Below the pieces are notes generated by a model, which was not told where the DNA came from, did not search any database, and saw nothing but the letters and a program-made list of their open reading frames with translations. From positions 3,162,001 to 3,226,000 of the forward strand of contig OZ245997.1 of the NCBI GenBank assembly GCA_965230195.1: a stretch of 64,000 nucleotides of DNA, written 5' to 3'. Source of the stretch: Putridiphycobacter sp965230195 (GTDB lineage: Bacteria > Bacteroidota > Bacteroidia > Flavobacteriales_D > Crocinitomicaceae). This document shows, one piece after another, positions 41,840 to 50,812 of the stretch (position 1 is its first letter; every line of letters starts with the position of its first letter). A program made the position numbers and the translations under genes.

Positions 41840-43765
41840 TTACTTCACAATCAATTTGTGGTTTGATTTCACATTGTTTTCAATAATTTCAACAGTGTAT
41901 AAACCATTAGATAAACCAGTTAAATCAATAAAAGTTTGACCATTTACAATACCTTGATAGGCTATTGAACCATTAACAGCATAAATATTAACTACAGCGT
42001 TATCGGTTCCTTTTATTGTAATGTTATCAGTTGCAGGGTTAGGGAAAATTTCGAAAGCAGTTGACGGCTTTTCAACTCCTGCATATCCTATAACTACTAT
42101 ATCATCAAGATCTCTTGGTAATATCTTGTACTCAGAGAAAGAGAAGTGCCCGATTCCGGTTACTTCATAATGATTACCTACAACAGCAGTATTTGCATAA
42201 GCAAAGATATCGTCATCCGCTTTTACTTCATCAGAAAAGCTGTTGATTGACCATAATCCAAAACCTTCAGTTGTGTTTGTACATTCTCCCTCAACCGTAA
42301 TTAAAACACCTTCCCATTCTTCGTTGTTGGCATCTGAAGATGAAGCAATAACTTCAGCATTTGGTAATGTATTACCAGAGTTAATGATAGTAACATCAGT
42401 AACGTTTGTAAACTCAGTTAAGCCATTAAATTCAGTAACTGTTCCTGTTACTTCAACACTGTCTCCACGAGCTACAGTTGTTCCGTTTTCATAAACATAG
42501 ATACCATTCCATGCACCATCACCATCCTGAATAAAGAATCTTCCACCAGGTGTTACACCAGTAACAATACCATAAGTAGTTACAACATTACCGTCTTCCG
42601 GAGAATTACCATTAACATCAGTTGTAAACTGAATATCATAAATAGTTACAACTGCCGGAGGAATAGCCCCAACTATATCATCAATATCTCTTGGTAAGAT
42701 TTTGTAATCTCCATATGAAAAATGTCCGATTCCAGTAATACCGTATGATGTATTTAAGGTTGGCGTATAAGCATATAAATCATCATCAACTAAAACTGAA
42801 TCATTAGCAGTAGTACCATTGTTTGCCACCCATTGTCCGAATCCGGCATTGGTATTGGTACAAACAGCATTTGTTGCGTTGATTAGTACACCTTCCCATT
42901 CTTCCTGAGTTTGAATATCTACTGTGTTAACCATAGTTGGAGTAGGTATTACTGACGGTGTTGGCTCTAAGGTATAACTGGTTAATTGCTCAATTTGAGT
43001 AGCTCCAAAGTCTTCCTGAACCAAACCTTCAACAGTCACACTATCTCCTCTTGATGGTGTATTAGTATCGTCACTAACATAAATCCCGGTCCATGCGCCA
43101 TTTCCGTCCTGAATCCAGTAACCATTACCACTGTTTACAGCTGTTACAACGCCACTGGTAATGGTCAATGAATCTAAATAAGGTGAATCACCATTAGCAT
43201 TGGTATTGTATTGTAAATCGTAAACGGTATGAGGTGCAGGAACTGCAGTATTAACAAACTGTGCAATTGAAACTGAATCGATTACCATTCCGTTAGCATC
43301 TGTATTTCTGATCGAAATAATAAACTCGGTAGAAGTACAGGTAGCATCAACGGTTACGTTTTGAGAAACTATTGTTTGAGAACCGGCAGACGCAGTAGCT
43401 AAATCAACATAGCCATTGTACGATCCCCATGAAGCATTTGTTAAATCGTAATGTGCGGTTCTGATTTCACCGGCTAATCCGGTTACCCATATTTTTAATT
43501 CATAGGTTGCACCACCTGTAACAGCAACTGTTTGTGTGGTAAAACGTTTGTGACCTGATCCCGTATTGATCAACTGAGCCTGGCTAGTACCAAAATTGGC
43601 ACCCAGAGTGATTTCATTTACATTTGAGGATGAGATACTTGTTTTGCTTCCCATCCAGTCGGTAGGGTCACCTGAGTTCCATGAACTTAAATCACTTTGA
43701 AAAACCTGTGAAAATCCAAGGCTTCCAAGCGATAGTGCTAAGATTAAAGTGTAAAATTGTTTCAT
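41840..43765 (-). CDS. Secreted OB-fold-like repeat protein with N-terminal carbohydrate-binding-like domain and T9SS type A sorting domain
   Basis: The 641-residue exported protein has a signal peptide to 'SLGFSQ'. The first domain (about 20-170) is jelly-roll-like ('VTGGATYELKIWVTG'). Two repeats of ~190 residues follow, each opening 'VYDLQYNTNANGDSPY' / 'IYDIQFTTDVNGNSPE'. Each continues with 'GYWIQDGNGAWTGIYV' / 'RFFIQDGDGAWNGIYV' and ends 'TGIGHFSYGDYKILPRDIDD' or its variant. The 'IQDG.GAW.GIYV...GD.V.V.G.V' core resembles the OB-fold modules that accompany extracellular nucleases. The tail 'FEIFPNPATDNIT' to 'HKLIVK' is a T9SS domain. Probably cotranscribed with the DUF5689 genes; nucleic-acid binding is inferred. 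Confidence 0.83.
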   Translation of the reverse strand: MKQFYTLILALSLGSLGFSQVFQSDLSSWNSGDPTDWMGSKTSISSSNVNEITLGANFGTSQAQLINTGSGHKRFTTQTVAVTGGATYELKIWVTGLAGEIRTAHYDLTNASWGSYNGYVDLATASAGSQTIVSQNVTVDATCTSTEFIISIRNTDANGMVIDSVSIAQFVNTAVPAPHTVYDLQYNTNANGDSPYLDSLTITSGVVTAVNSGNGYWIQDGNGAWTGIYVSDDTNTPSRGDSVTVEGLVQEDFGATQIEQLTSYTLEPTPSVIPTPTMVNTVDIQTQEEWEGVLINATNAVCTNTNAGFGQWVANNGTTANDSVLVDDDLYAYTPTLNTSYGITGIGHFSYGDYKILPRDIDDIVGAIPPAVVTIYDIQFTTDVNGNSPEDGNVVTTYGIVTGVTPGGRFFIQDGDGAWNGIYVYENGTTVARGDSVEVTGTVTEFNGLTEFTNVTDVTIINSGNTLPNAEVIASSSDANNEEWEGVLITVEGECTNTTEGFGLWSINSFSDEVKADDDIFAYANTAVVGNHYEVTGIGHFSFSEYKILPRDLDDIVVIGYAGVEKPSTAFEIFPNPATDNITIKGTDNAVVNIYAVNGSIAYQGIVNGQTFIDLTGLSNGLYTVEIIENNVKSNHKLIVK

Positions 43766-43820
43766 TTTTCTTGTTTTTATTATTTAATTATAAAATTATA
43801 CTTAATGGGGATGAAGTCTA

Positions 43821-45065
43821 TTAACCAGTTATTATGATTTCGTCAATTTCCCATGTACTCCCATTAGAGTTTGTTCCGGTATATCTAAAGCCAAAGTAAA
43901 CAGATTGACCTGAAAAATCGCTAAGATCGATATCTCCTGTATTTTCAAATCCCCAGTTTGAGCCGTCAGAATCCCAGGTTACGGTACCGGATATATTAGT
44001 CCAGTTCACCAAATTAGGATCTCCGCTTCCAGTATATTCTGTAGATACAAACAATTCAAGATGCGGACCAGAATAGTTTACATCATTATCGAAACTCATT
44101 ACCGGATTACTACCGGATGTAAACTTTATCAAAGGAGAAATAAACCAATTTTCACAAGCTGTATTACCGCCATCATAATTTGATATTTTCAGGTAAGGAT
44201 CCGGAGCACCACCCGCTGTACTGACTTCCCAGGTATGAATTCCTTCAACCTGAATAACAGACCATCCACCTGAGGTGATAGAGTTGTCATCAAAATTTTT
44301 AAACATTGAAGCGCCGGGTGTAAGTGTAACTCCGCTACAACGTTCGGCTGAAAGGTCTAATTCTTTGATTGACCTGATTTTTAACTGCAAATCATCATTA
44401 TAGCGGTCAACAATGGCAATGATACTACCGTTACCTTTAGCTACTGAATCTCCAGCATAGTTTGCAAAACCACTTGTTCTCAATATAATTGAGCTTCCAA
44501 AGCAATCCTGAAGAATAATGTTTTGAGATGATTGTCCGGCAGCATCAGCATAGGTTTTATTCAGATCTGCATCAGCAAATTGTACACCGTCAAGTCGTAC
44601 CAGTTGGTTAACCATATTGGTATCAATATCAGCGATACTAACAAATTCAGGAGCTAATGGTTGATCCTGCTTCTGCCTTACAATTTTGGTATCAGGATCA
44701 ATATTGTCGAGTTGCATTACACCATTGTAATTATTAATAGTTGCACCGAGTAAATTAACCCGTACTCTGTCTCCAACAAAAAGGTCAGCCGAAGAGGTCA
44801 TTCTCATATTTATTGCTCCGGTCTGGTCCTGAATGTACAGGTTTTTATAAATATTACCTTCCACTTCATCCATAGTTACTGTAGCATATACTGAAATTGT
44901 ATCTGTTACAATCACTTCTTCCCCCTGGTACATGTCAATCACCTCTTTTAAAGTGATTATATGGTCATTACTTAGTTTATTAACCGGTGGATGGTCAACG
45001 TCTTTTTTACAAGCTGTAAAAAGTAAAACAATTAAAGGGACTAAAATAAAATACTTCTTTATCAT
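43821..45065 (-). CDS. DUF5689/choice-of-anchor J-like lipoprotein, copy 2
   Basis: The 414-residue lipoprotein has a lipobox at 'LLFTACKKD'. The DUF5689 domain (about 35-240) is OB-like: 'VYATVTMDEVEGNIYKNLYI', 'GAINMRMTSSADLFVGDRVR' and 'YNGVMQLDNI'. The second half is a choice-of-anchor J-like jelly roll ('MFKNFDDNSITSGGWSVIQV', 'NWFISPLIKF', 'FGFRYTG', 'TWEIDEIIITG'). It shares its start base with the stop of the preceding paralogue, so translation is coupled. With the TonB receptor upstream it probably forms a surface binding complex. The OB-like fold suggests a nucleic-acid or nucleotide ligand, which is inference. Confidence 0.88.
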   Translation of the reverse strand: MIKKYFILVPLIVLLFTACKKDVDHPPVNKLSNDHIITLKEVIDMYQGEEVIVTDTISVYATVTMDEVEGNIYKNLYIQDQTGAINMRMTSSADLFVGDRVRVNLLGATINNYNGVMQLDNIDPDTKIVRQKQDQPLAPEFVSIADIDTNMVNQLVRLDGVQFADADLNKTYADAAGQSSQNIILQDCFGSSIILRTSGFANYAGDSVAKGNGSIIAIVDRYNDDLQLKIRSIKELDLSAERCSGVTLTPGASMFKNFDDNSITSGGWSVIQVEGIHTWEVSTAGGAPDPYLKISNYDGGNTACENWFISPLIKFTSGSNPVMSFDNDVNYSGPHLELFVSTEYTGSGDPNLVNWTNISGTVTWDSDGSNWGFENTGDIDLSDFSGQSVYFGFRYTGTNSNGSTWEIDEIIITG

Positions 45066-46279
45066 TATAAACTTCCAATTATTGTTATATCATCAATTTC
45101 CCAGGTTCTGCCATTCGAAGCTGAACCTATATATTTAAATGCAATATGCACATTGCTACCAGAGTGTGGTGCTAAGTCAATTAAACCTGAATCTTTCCAA
45201 TCCCATCCTCCTGTTGAATAAACAGCACTTAGTGGTGTCCATGTAGCAGAAGTCGGATCACCTGTTCCGGAATAGTCAGTTGATACAAGGGTTTGAAGAA
45301 TATCACCCTGGTAATTACAGGCGTTTCTGAATTTAAGTTTTGGGTTTGAAATAGTTGACAGGTCGTAAGCACCTGAAATTAGCCAGCTTTCACACGGATT
45401 GTTTGTTGAACCATTATAGTTAGAAATTTGGCAATACGGACTGTCAGCGCCCTGATCGTTAGTTTCCCAGGCATCAGTTCCAACTACTTGCTCAACATGC
45501 CAACCCCCTGTACTAATCTGGTAATCATCAAAATTTTTGACAAAAAGTTGTCCGTCACAACGCTCACCATCCAGTTTGATTTCATTAAAAGAACGAACTA
45601 ATAACTGCACCTGATCGTTAAATACACCTACAATGGCTGTAATGGAACCATTACCTTCCGCAATTTTTTCATTAGCAAAACTGGCATAACCGCTGTTTCT
45701 AAATATAGAGAGATTACCGTCACAATCTTCAATAACTATATCTCTTGATTCATTATTATCGGCATCAGCATAAGTCATTCCAAATTCAGGAACTGTAAAC
45801 TGTACGTTTTCAAGTTTTACCAAACGGGATTGCAAATTGGTATTCAACTCTTCAATTGTCAAAACCAATGGTTCAATATCTTTATCAACTGCCTGTTTGA
45901 CAATATTCTTATCAACATGAACCGAATCAAGTTGTAATACACCATTATAAGTACTTAATCTTGTGTTGTTCAGGTCAATTCTGATTCGGTCACCAACATA
46001 GAGTCCGCCAGCAGAAAGTAAACGCATATTAATGGCAAAGTCTCCATCCTGAATATAGACATTTCTGTACAGGTTTCCATCAGATTCATCCATGGTTACA
46101 GTAGCAAATACTGACAAACTATCATCAAATTTAACTGGTTTACCATTATACATTCCGATTAAATCTTCTAATGTAATAGTACTACCTGGTTTAGGAGTGG
46201 TGATTGGTGGTGTATCGTACTTCTTTTTACAGGATAATGCCATTAAAACTATGGCCGATATGTAAATCAATCTCTTCAT
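45065..46279 (-). CDS. DUF5689/choice-of-anchor J-like lipoprotein, copy 1
   Basis: The 404-residue paralogue of the next gene has the same architecture: lipobox 'LMALSCKKK', a DUF5689 OB-like domain ('VFATVTMDESDGNLYRNVYI', 'RLLSAGGLYVGDRIRIDL') and an anchor-J-like domain ('FVKNFDDYQISTGGWHVEQV', 'ESWLISGAYDL', 'TWEIDDITIIGSL'). It starts one base after the TonB receptor stop. The tandem pair clearly arose by duplication but has diverged in most surface positions, suggesting different ligands or chain positions. It probably acts at the outer membrane with the receptor, like SusD-type partners though unrelated in sequence. Confidence 0.88.
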   Translation of the reverse strand: MKRLIYISAIVLMALSCKKKYDTPPITTPKPGSTITLEDLIGMYNGKPVKFDDSLSVFATVTMDESDGNLYRNVYIQDGDFAINMRLLSAGGLYVGDRIRIDLNNTRLSTYNGVLQLDSVHVDKNIVKQAVDKDIEPLVLTIEELNTNLQSRLVKLENVQFTVPEFGMTYADADNNESRDIVIEDCDGNLSIFRNSGYASFANEKIAEGNGSITAIVGVFNDQVQLLVRSFNEIKLDGERCDGQLFVKNFDDYQISTGGWHVEQVVGTDAWETNDQGADSPYCQISNYNGSTNNPCESWLISGAYDLSTISNPKLKFRNACNYQGDILQTLVSTDYSGTGDPTSATWTPLSAVYSTGGWDWKDSGLIDLAPHSGSNVHIAFKYIGSASNGRTWEIDDITIIGSL

Positions 46280-46280
46280 G

Positions 46281-48818
46281 TTAAAATCTTAATTTTGCAG
46301 AAATAAAATAATTCAGGCCATACATATTAGCCAATCTTGGCGGGAATTTGTTAATGTTTTGGCTTTCAAACCTTAGTTGTTCGTACCCTCCGGTTTGAAA
46401 GTTTTGGTTATTGGTAAGGTTATTAATGTTGGCAGTCAGATAAAGAAATTTATCACCGAATCTAAATGATTTACCAATAAACATACTTACCGAATAGCCG
46501 TTTTCCAGTTGTGTTTGGTCCAGAACTTCTGACCATTGCGGATCAGTGGTTACAAAAGATTCAACGGCTTCAGCAGTTCTTCTGTCAGGGTTAGGATCAA
46601 GGTAGATATCAGCATAATAATTATAGTTAACGCCAGCAAACCAGTACTTTTTTGCATTGTACTTCAGTCCAACCGAAAATGCTGACTGTGGCATTCCTCC
46701 AACTTTATAATTTTTAAGGTAAACGGTTTTGTTTTGGTCAAGCTGTTCGGCTGAGTTATCAATAAATACATTGGCAGTTGGTCGTGAAGTATAAATGTGT
46801 TGTCCGTAAGCAACAACTGCATTACCTGTTAAACCACCCCATATTTTTCCTTCAAGGCCAAACTCAAGCCCTTGATGCATATAGTCCACACCTGTCATGA
46901 CGTAATTAACGAAGTTATTATAGGCATCATGATAAAAACTTCTTGACCAAACAGCATTTTTACGTTGTGTATGATAATAAGTTAATCGCATTTTTAATCT
47001 TGGATACCTTAATAAGTATGAGATGTCTCCTGAGTAGATTAATTCATTTTCCAGTCCGTCAATCAAGAAATTTCTTGTTCTTGGTGATACAAATGAGTTT
47101 CTTGATAAAGGTGCCTGTGTTCTGACGATACCATTTGCAGTAACAAATTGTCTTCCTGATAATTTATAGGTCAAGCCTGATTTGGCTGCATAATTAAAGA
47201 ACTGAGCAGTTTCGGATTTGCCTTTTGAATCGTCAGGGAATTTACCATTTTGGTTAATACCCTCTCTGTAAAAAATCACTTCACTTAGCTCTATCGCGGC
47301 ATATCCATCCCATTTTTTACCAGTGTAATCTACCTGACCAAATGCAGTAGCCTTATAATTATGTACATAAAAATCATAATCAAATTTATCACCTGCTTTA
47401 ACAAGTTTATTTGGTGTATTAATGTCGTTTTGCTGAATGGAAGGATCAACACCTTGTTGTGCTGCAAACCTGTCAACATCTAACCAGAAATCACCACCTA
47501 AGAGGTCATTAACCGTTTTAAAATTATGGTTTCTCTGATATTGAAAAAATACACCACCGATTAATTGAAGATTATCATTCAGATTTTTGGTTAGTTTTGA
47601 ATTGGCGCCATAAGCTAATACATTATTCCATCTGTTTTCAAGAATATACTTTGACCGGTTACCGGTTATATTGTTGCCTTCTATCCCGTTAACATCATCC
47701 TGGCTGTAAAGGTTCTTTACGTTGGCAGCATATAAATCGTCCCACTGAATTTGTCTTGAATCAGGATCGTTAACCCAGTTATTCCTGTAAAAAGCAGCAT
47801 TGATATCATCATTAATAGCTGTGAAATAGGAGGGGAGATACCTGTAATAGTCTGGTCTGGGATCGTTAGCATCTGTCCAGTTAAGACTCGTTCGGCCATA
47901 TTTTCCAAATGAGGTATAAACGGAAGTATTAAGTTTTGACTTATCTGAAATTGTCCAGTCGTGTGTAAAAGTTATAATTGGCATATGGGAAACAGACTCA
48001 CGGGCATTCCTTTTGACCCTTGATCCGTCGGCAAGTGTTTGATAGCCCCAGTTTGGATTGTAGTATTGGTCTCCGGTCAAATCATATATTTCCTGAGTGG
48101 CCATACCTTGTCCACCACGATAAGAAGGTGCTCCAATAATTGCAAAATTAATACTGTTTTTATCGTTTAATTTTTTTAATGCACTAAAATAGTATCCTAA
48201 TGCCTGATAGAATGTACCTTCTACGTAACCTTCAGTTGCATATCTTGTAGATGCCGAACCAGCAAAAGCCCATCCGTTTTTCAACATACCAGAACTATAG
48301 GTATACATTAATCGGTGCGAATACGCTCTATTAGTTAATGCATATGACAGTTGGTGTCCCGAACGAATATTAGTAGGGGTGGCATCAATATTTGAATAGC
48401 CTCCTAATCCACCAAAATGGTATGGATTGCTGGATAGCCATCTTTTGGATTCTGCATAACGGGTAATATCATTTAAACCTCCCCATTTATACCATGTCCC
48501 ACCACCTCTGCTCAAATCGTTCATTGGAATACCATTTAACATGACCATAGTTTGGTCATTATTATATCCCCTGATTTTAAACCGGGCAACACCAAAATTA
48601 AATGCGGCAGTGTTTGTGAAAATGTCTCTTGACGATTGTAATAAACCGGATACAGCCTGAGCTCCGGAATTATTATCCAGATCTTCAAGCGTTGCAACGA
48701 AAACAGGTGCGTCGAGCGTGCTGTTTAACGAATCCTTATTTTCATTTTTTTCGACCTGACTAAAAACCGAAAGTCCGGTCATTTCGATTGCGAGGATTAG
48801 TGCAAACTTTTTTAACAT
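46281..48818 (-). CDS. TonB-dependent outer membrane receptor
   Basis: The 845-residue outer-membrane transporter has a signal peptide (to 'LSVFSQ') and a plug domain (about 35-160, 'AVSGLLQSSRDIFTNTAAFN', 'RFKIRGYNNDQTMVMLNGIP'). A long beta-barrel ends in a terminal Phe ('NYFISAKLRF') as expected for BAM recognition. The N-terminal carboxypeptidase-like domain of SusC proteins is absent, so it is not a classical SusC. It heads an operon with two DUF5689 lipoproteins and a T9SS OB-like protein. Divergent are an EEP-family nuclease and a 5'-nucleotidase, so the substrate may be DNA fragments, nucleotides or phosphate esters (inferred from context). Confidence 0.93.
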   Translation of the reverse strand: MLKKFALILAIEMTGLSVFSQVEKNENKDSLNSTLDAPVFVATLEDLDNNSGAQAVSGLLQSSRDIFTNTAAFNFGVARFKIRGYNNDQTMVMLNGIPMNDLSRGGGTWYKWGGLNDITRYAESKRWLSSNPYHFGGLGGYSNIDATPTNIRSGHQLSYALTNRAYSHRLMYTYSSGMLKNGWAFAGSASTRYATEGYVEGTFYQALGYYFSALKKLNDKNSINFAIIGAPSYRGGQGMATQEIYDLTGDQYYNPNWGYQTLADGSRVKRNARESVSHMPIITFTHDWTISDKSKLNTSVYTSFGKYGRTSLNWTDANDPRPDYYRYLPSYFTAINDDINAAFYRNNWVNDPDSRQIQWDDLYAANVKNLYSQDDVNGIEGNNITGNRSKYILENRWNNVLAYGANSKLTKNLNDNLQLIGGVFFQYQRNHNFKTVNDLLGGDFWLDVDRFAAQQGVDPSIQQNDINTPNKLVKAGDKFDYDFYVHNYKATAFGQVDYTGKKWDGYAAIELSEVIFYREGINQNGKFPDDSKGKSETAQFFNYAAKSGLTYKLSGRQFVTANGIVRTQAPLSRNSFVSPRTRNFLIDGLENELIYSGDISYLLRYPRLKMRLTYYHTQRKNAVWSRSFYHDAYNNFVNYVMTGVDYMHQGLEFGLEGKIWGGLTGNAVVAYGQHIYTSRPTANVFIDNSAEQLDQNKTVYLKNYKVGGMPQSAFSVGLKYNAKKYWFAGVNYNYYADIYLDPNPDRRTAEAVESFVTTDPQWSEVLDQTQLENGYSVSMFIGKSFRFGDKFLYLTANINNLTNNQNFQTGGYEQLRFESQNINKFPPRLANMYGLNYFISAKLRF

Positions 48819-48862
48819 GTATTTATCTATATATTAAAGAGAATAGTGCTCTTTTCACAGGG

Positions 48863-48870
48863 CAAAATTA
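48863..48870 (-). promoter_or_regulatory. Predicted -7 box for the TonB receptor operon
   Basis: On the minus strand the sequence reads TAATTTTG followed by C, a full match to TAnnTTTGC, 44 bp before the receptor ATG. Confidence 0.55.
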
Positions 48871-48977
48871 CTAATAAAAGATTCGCTATTTTGTTTTTTT
48901 ATTAACAAAATACCCACTTAACACAAAATTATTTCACAATTAATATTGGCTTGGCCTCATCTTTGTGTTAAATTCAA

Positions 48978-48985
48978 TAAGTTTG
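48978..48985 (+). promoter_or_regulatory. Predicted -7 box for the nuclease/5'-nucleotidase genes
   Basis: TAAGTTTG fits TAnnTTTG and lies 20 bp before the ATG at 49006. It is back to back with the TonB receptor promoter, so the intergenic region may coordinate both halves of the locus. Confidence 0.45.
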
Positions 48986-49005
48986 TATCGAATATTTTTA
49001 AACCT

Positions 49006-50049
49006 ATGTGTAAATCAAATATTAAAGTAATATTATCATCCCTTTTATTATTGGTTACCTTTTATAGTCAGGCGCAGGATAAGCAGTACCAGGTGACATG
49101 TGTTGGGTTTTATAATCTTGAAAATTTGTTTGATACCATCAACCAACCCAATGTAAGGGATGGGGAATATACACCACAAGGTAAAAACAGGTGGACCTGG
49201 AAAGAATATCAACATAAATTAAAAAATCTGGCTAAGGTTATTTCAGGGATAGGTACAAGTGCCAGTCCTGATGGCTGTGCTTTGTTAGGGGTTTGCGAGG
49301 TTGAAAACAGGGGTGTTTTAGAGGATTTGGTTAAAGAACCACAAATTGCTAAACGAAATTATAAAATTGTTCATTCCGATTCTCCTGATGAGCGTGGTAT
49401 TGATGTTGGATTACTTTATCAGGAAAAGTATTTCAAAGTAAAACATCAGAAATCACATAGTGTGGTGTTTAAAGATGATCCTGATAATAAAACCAGAGAT
49501 CAATTGGTGGTAACCGGCGATTTATTAGGGGAGGAAGTCAGTATTATTGTATCGCATTGGCCATCAAGAGGTGGAGGTCAACAGGCTTCTGAAGTCAGAC
49601 GAATTGCTGCTGCAGAGGTTGGTCGCAAAATTATTGACAGCTTGTTAGCCATTAATCCAAATGCTAAAATCATGTTGATGGGCGATTTAAATGATGACCC
49701 GGTTAACGTCAGTATCAAAAAATATATTAATGCAAGGGGGAAGCAAAGTAAGGTTGAATCGAATATGTTATTCAACCCAATGTTTAACCTTTATAAAAAA
49801 GGAATCGGAACTTTAGCATGGGGAGATGCCTGGAATTTGTTCGATCAGATTTTATTAAGTCATGCGTTTTTGGGAACTGATTATTCTTCACTAAAATATT
49901 ATAAGGTTGGTATATATAATCAACCATTCATGATTCAATCAGAAGGCAGATATAAAGGTTACCCCTTCAGAACAAGAGCAGGAGGGTCATATCTGGGCGG
50001 TTATTCTGATCATTTTCCGGTTTATACTGTATTAGTCAAAGAAAGCTGA
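49006..50049 (+). CDS. Secreted endonuclease/exonuclease/phosphatase (EEP) family enzyme
   Basis: The protein is 347 residues from the ATG at 49006. An in-frame TTG at 48946 would precede the predicted promoter and hide the signal peptide, so it is rejected. The signal peptide is 'VILSSLLLLVTFYSQAQ'. The EEP fold has all key motifs: 'FYNLENLFDT' (Asn/Glu, metal), 'CEVEN', 'IIVSHWPSR', 'LMGDLNDDP', 'LFDQILLS' and 'GGYSDHFPV' (catalytic Asp-His). Relatives are extracellular DNases or phosphodiesterases. It is exported but has no T9SS tail or lipobox, so it is probably periplasmic. It lies 7 bp upstream of the 5'-nucleotidase genes. Confidence 0.92.
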   Translation: MCKSNIKVILSSLLLLVTFYSQAQDKQYQVTCVGFYNLENLFDTINQPNVRDGEYTPQGKNRWTWKEYQHKLKNLAKVISGIGTSASPDGCALLGVCEVENRGVLEDLVKEPQIAKRNYKIVHSDSPDERGIDVGLLYQEKYFKVKHQKSHSVVFKDDPDNKTRDQLVVTGDLLGEEVSIIVSHWPSRGGGQQASEVRRIAAAEVGRKIIDSLLAINPNAKIMLMGDLNDDPVNVSIKKYINARGKQSKVESNMLFNPMFNLYKKGIGTLAWGDAWNLFDQILLSHAFLGTDYSSLKYYKVGIYNQPFMIQSEGRYKGYPFRTRAGGSYLGGYSDHFPVYTVLVKES

Positions 50050-50056
50050 TTTAAAA

Positions 50057-50812
50057 ATGAAAAGGTTTTTAGGAATTTGTTTGATAGTTGGTTTAGTTTC
50101 CTGCCATTCTAAACAATACATTCAATCGCATGATACTGACCGGTATGCTGTGAAAGATTCTATAACCGGGTTTGATTCTAAAATAGAGCAAAAAATTGCA
50201 CCTTACAGAGAGGGTATGGAGGCAGAAATGAATGTGGTGATCGGAAACTGTGAAAAAACATTACCAAAAGAAAGAAACCTGCCGGAAAGTGATTTGGGAA
50301 ATTGGGTAGCGGACATTGTGTATACAAGCGGTTTTAGCTATATTAAAAAACAACAACCCAATATTTCAGAAAATACAATATTTACACTCATTAATAAGGG
50401 AGGGTTAAGATCTTCATTAAATGAGGGAGAGGTTACCAAAGGAAATATTTTTGAGTTAATGCCATTCGATAACGAAATTGTGATTGTAAAACTAACTCCG
50501 GTTAAAATCAAAAAAATGATCCATTATTTGTTTATGAATAATGGGCAACCGGTTAGTAATGCCGTGTTTTACTTATCAAGCGATAAAGGCCAGGTACATT
50601 TAGGTGGAAGACCATATAATTTTGATGAAGATGTATATGTGATTACTTCAGATTATTTGGCTAAAGGAGGAGATAAAATGACTTTTTTTAACGGACCTTT
50701 AGAATACATTCAAACTGGTATTTTGATAAGAGACGCTATTTTATCATCAGTTATGCTTTCGAAAAGAATTATTGCCCCGGAAAATAATAACCGCATTCAA
50801 TTTGTAAAATAA
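50057..50812 (+). CDS. Lipoprotein consisting of a 5'-nucleotidase C-terminal domain
   Basis: The 251-residue lipoprotein has a lipobox in 'LIVGLVSCHSK' and the 5_nucleotid_C fold. Visible elements are 'RNLPESDLGNWVADIVYTSG', 'IFTLINKGGLRSSLNEGEV', 'GNIFELMPFDNEIVIVKL' and 'YNFDEDVYVITSDYLAKGGD'. This domain normally binds the nucleotide base and is fused behind a metallophosphatase domain. Here it stands alone and upstream of the gene for that catalytic domain. The stop TAA and the next ATG share a base (50812), so the two are translationally coupled and probably assemble into one enzyme. Confidence 0.92.
   Translation: MKRFLGICLIVGLVSCHSKQYIQSHDTDRYAVKDSITGFDSKIEQKIAPYREGMEAEMNVVIGNCEKTLPKERNLPESDLGNWVADIVYTSGFSYIKKQQPNISENTIFTLINKGGLRSSLNEGEVTKGNIFELMPFDNEIVIVKLTPVKIKKMIHYLFMNNGQPVSNAVFYLSSDKGQVHLGGRPYNFDEDVYVITSDYLAKGGDKMTFFNGPLEYIQTGILIRDAILSSVMLSKRIIAPENNNRIQFVK

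Noticed and set aside
46281..48818. Classical SusC/SusD polysaccharide utilisation locus
   Set aside because: The receptor lacks the SusC N-terminal carboxypeptidase-like domain, there is no SusD, and no glycoside hydrolase lies nearby. Nuclease and nucleotidase genes point elsewhere.
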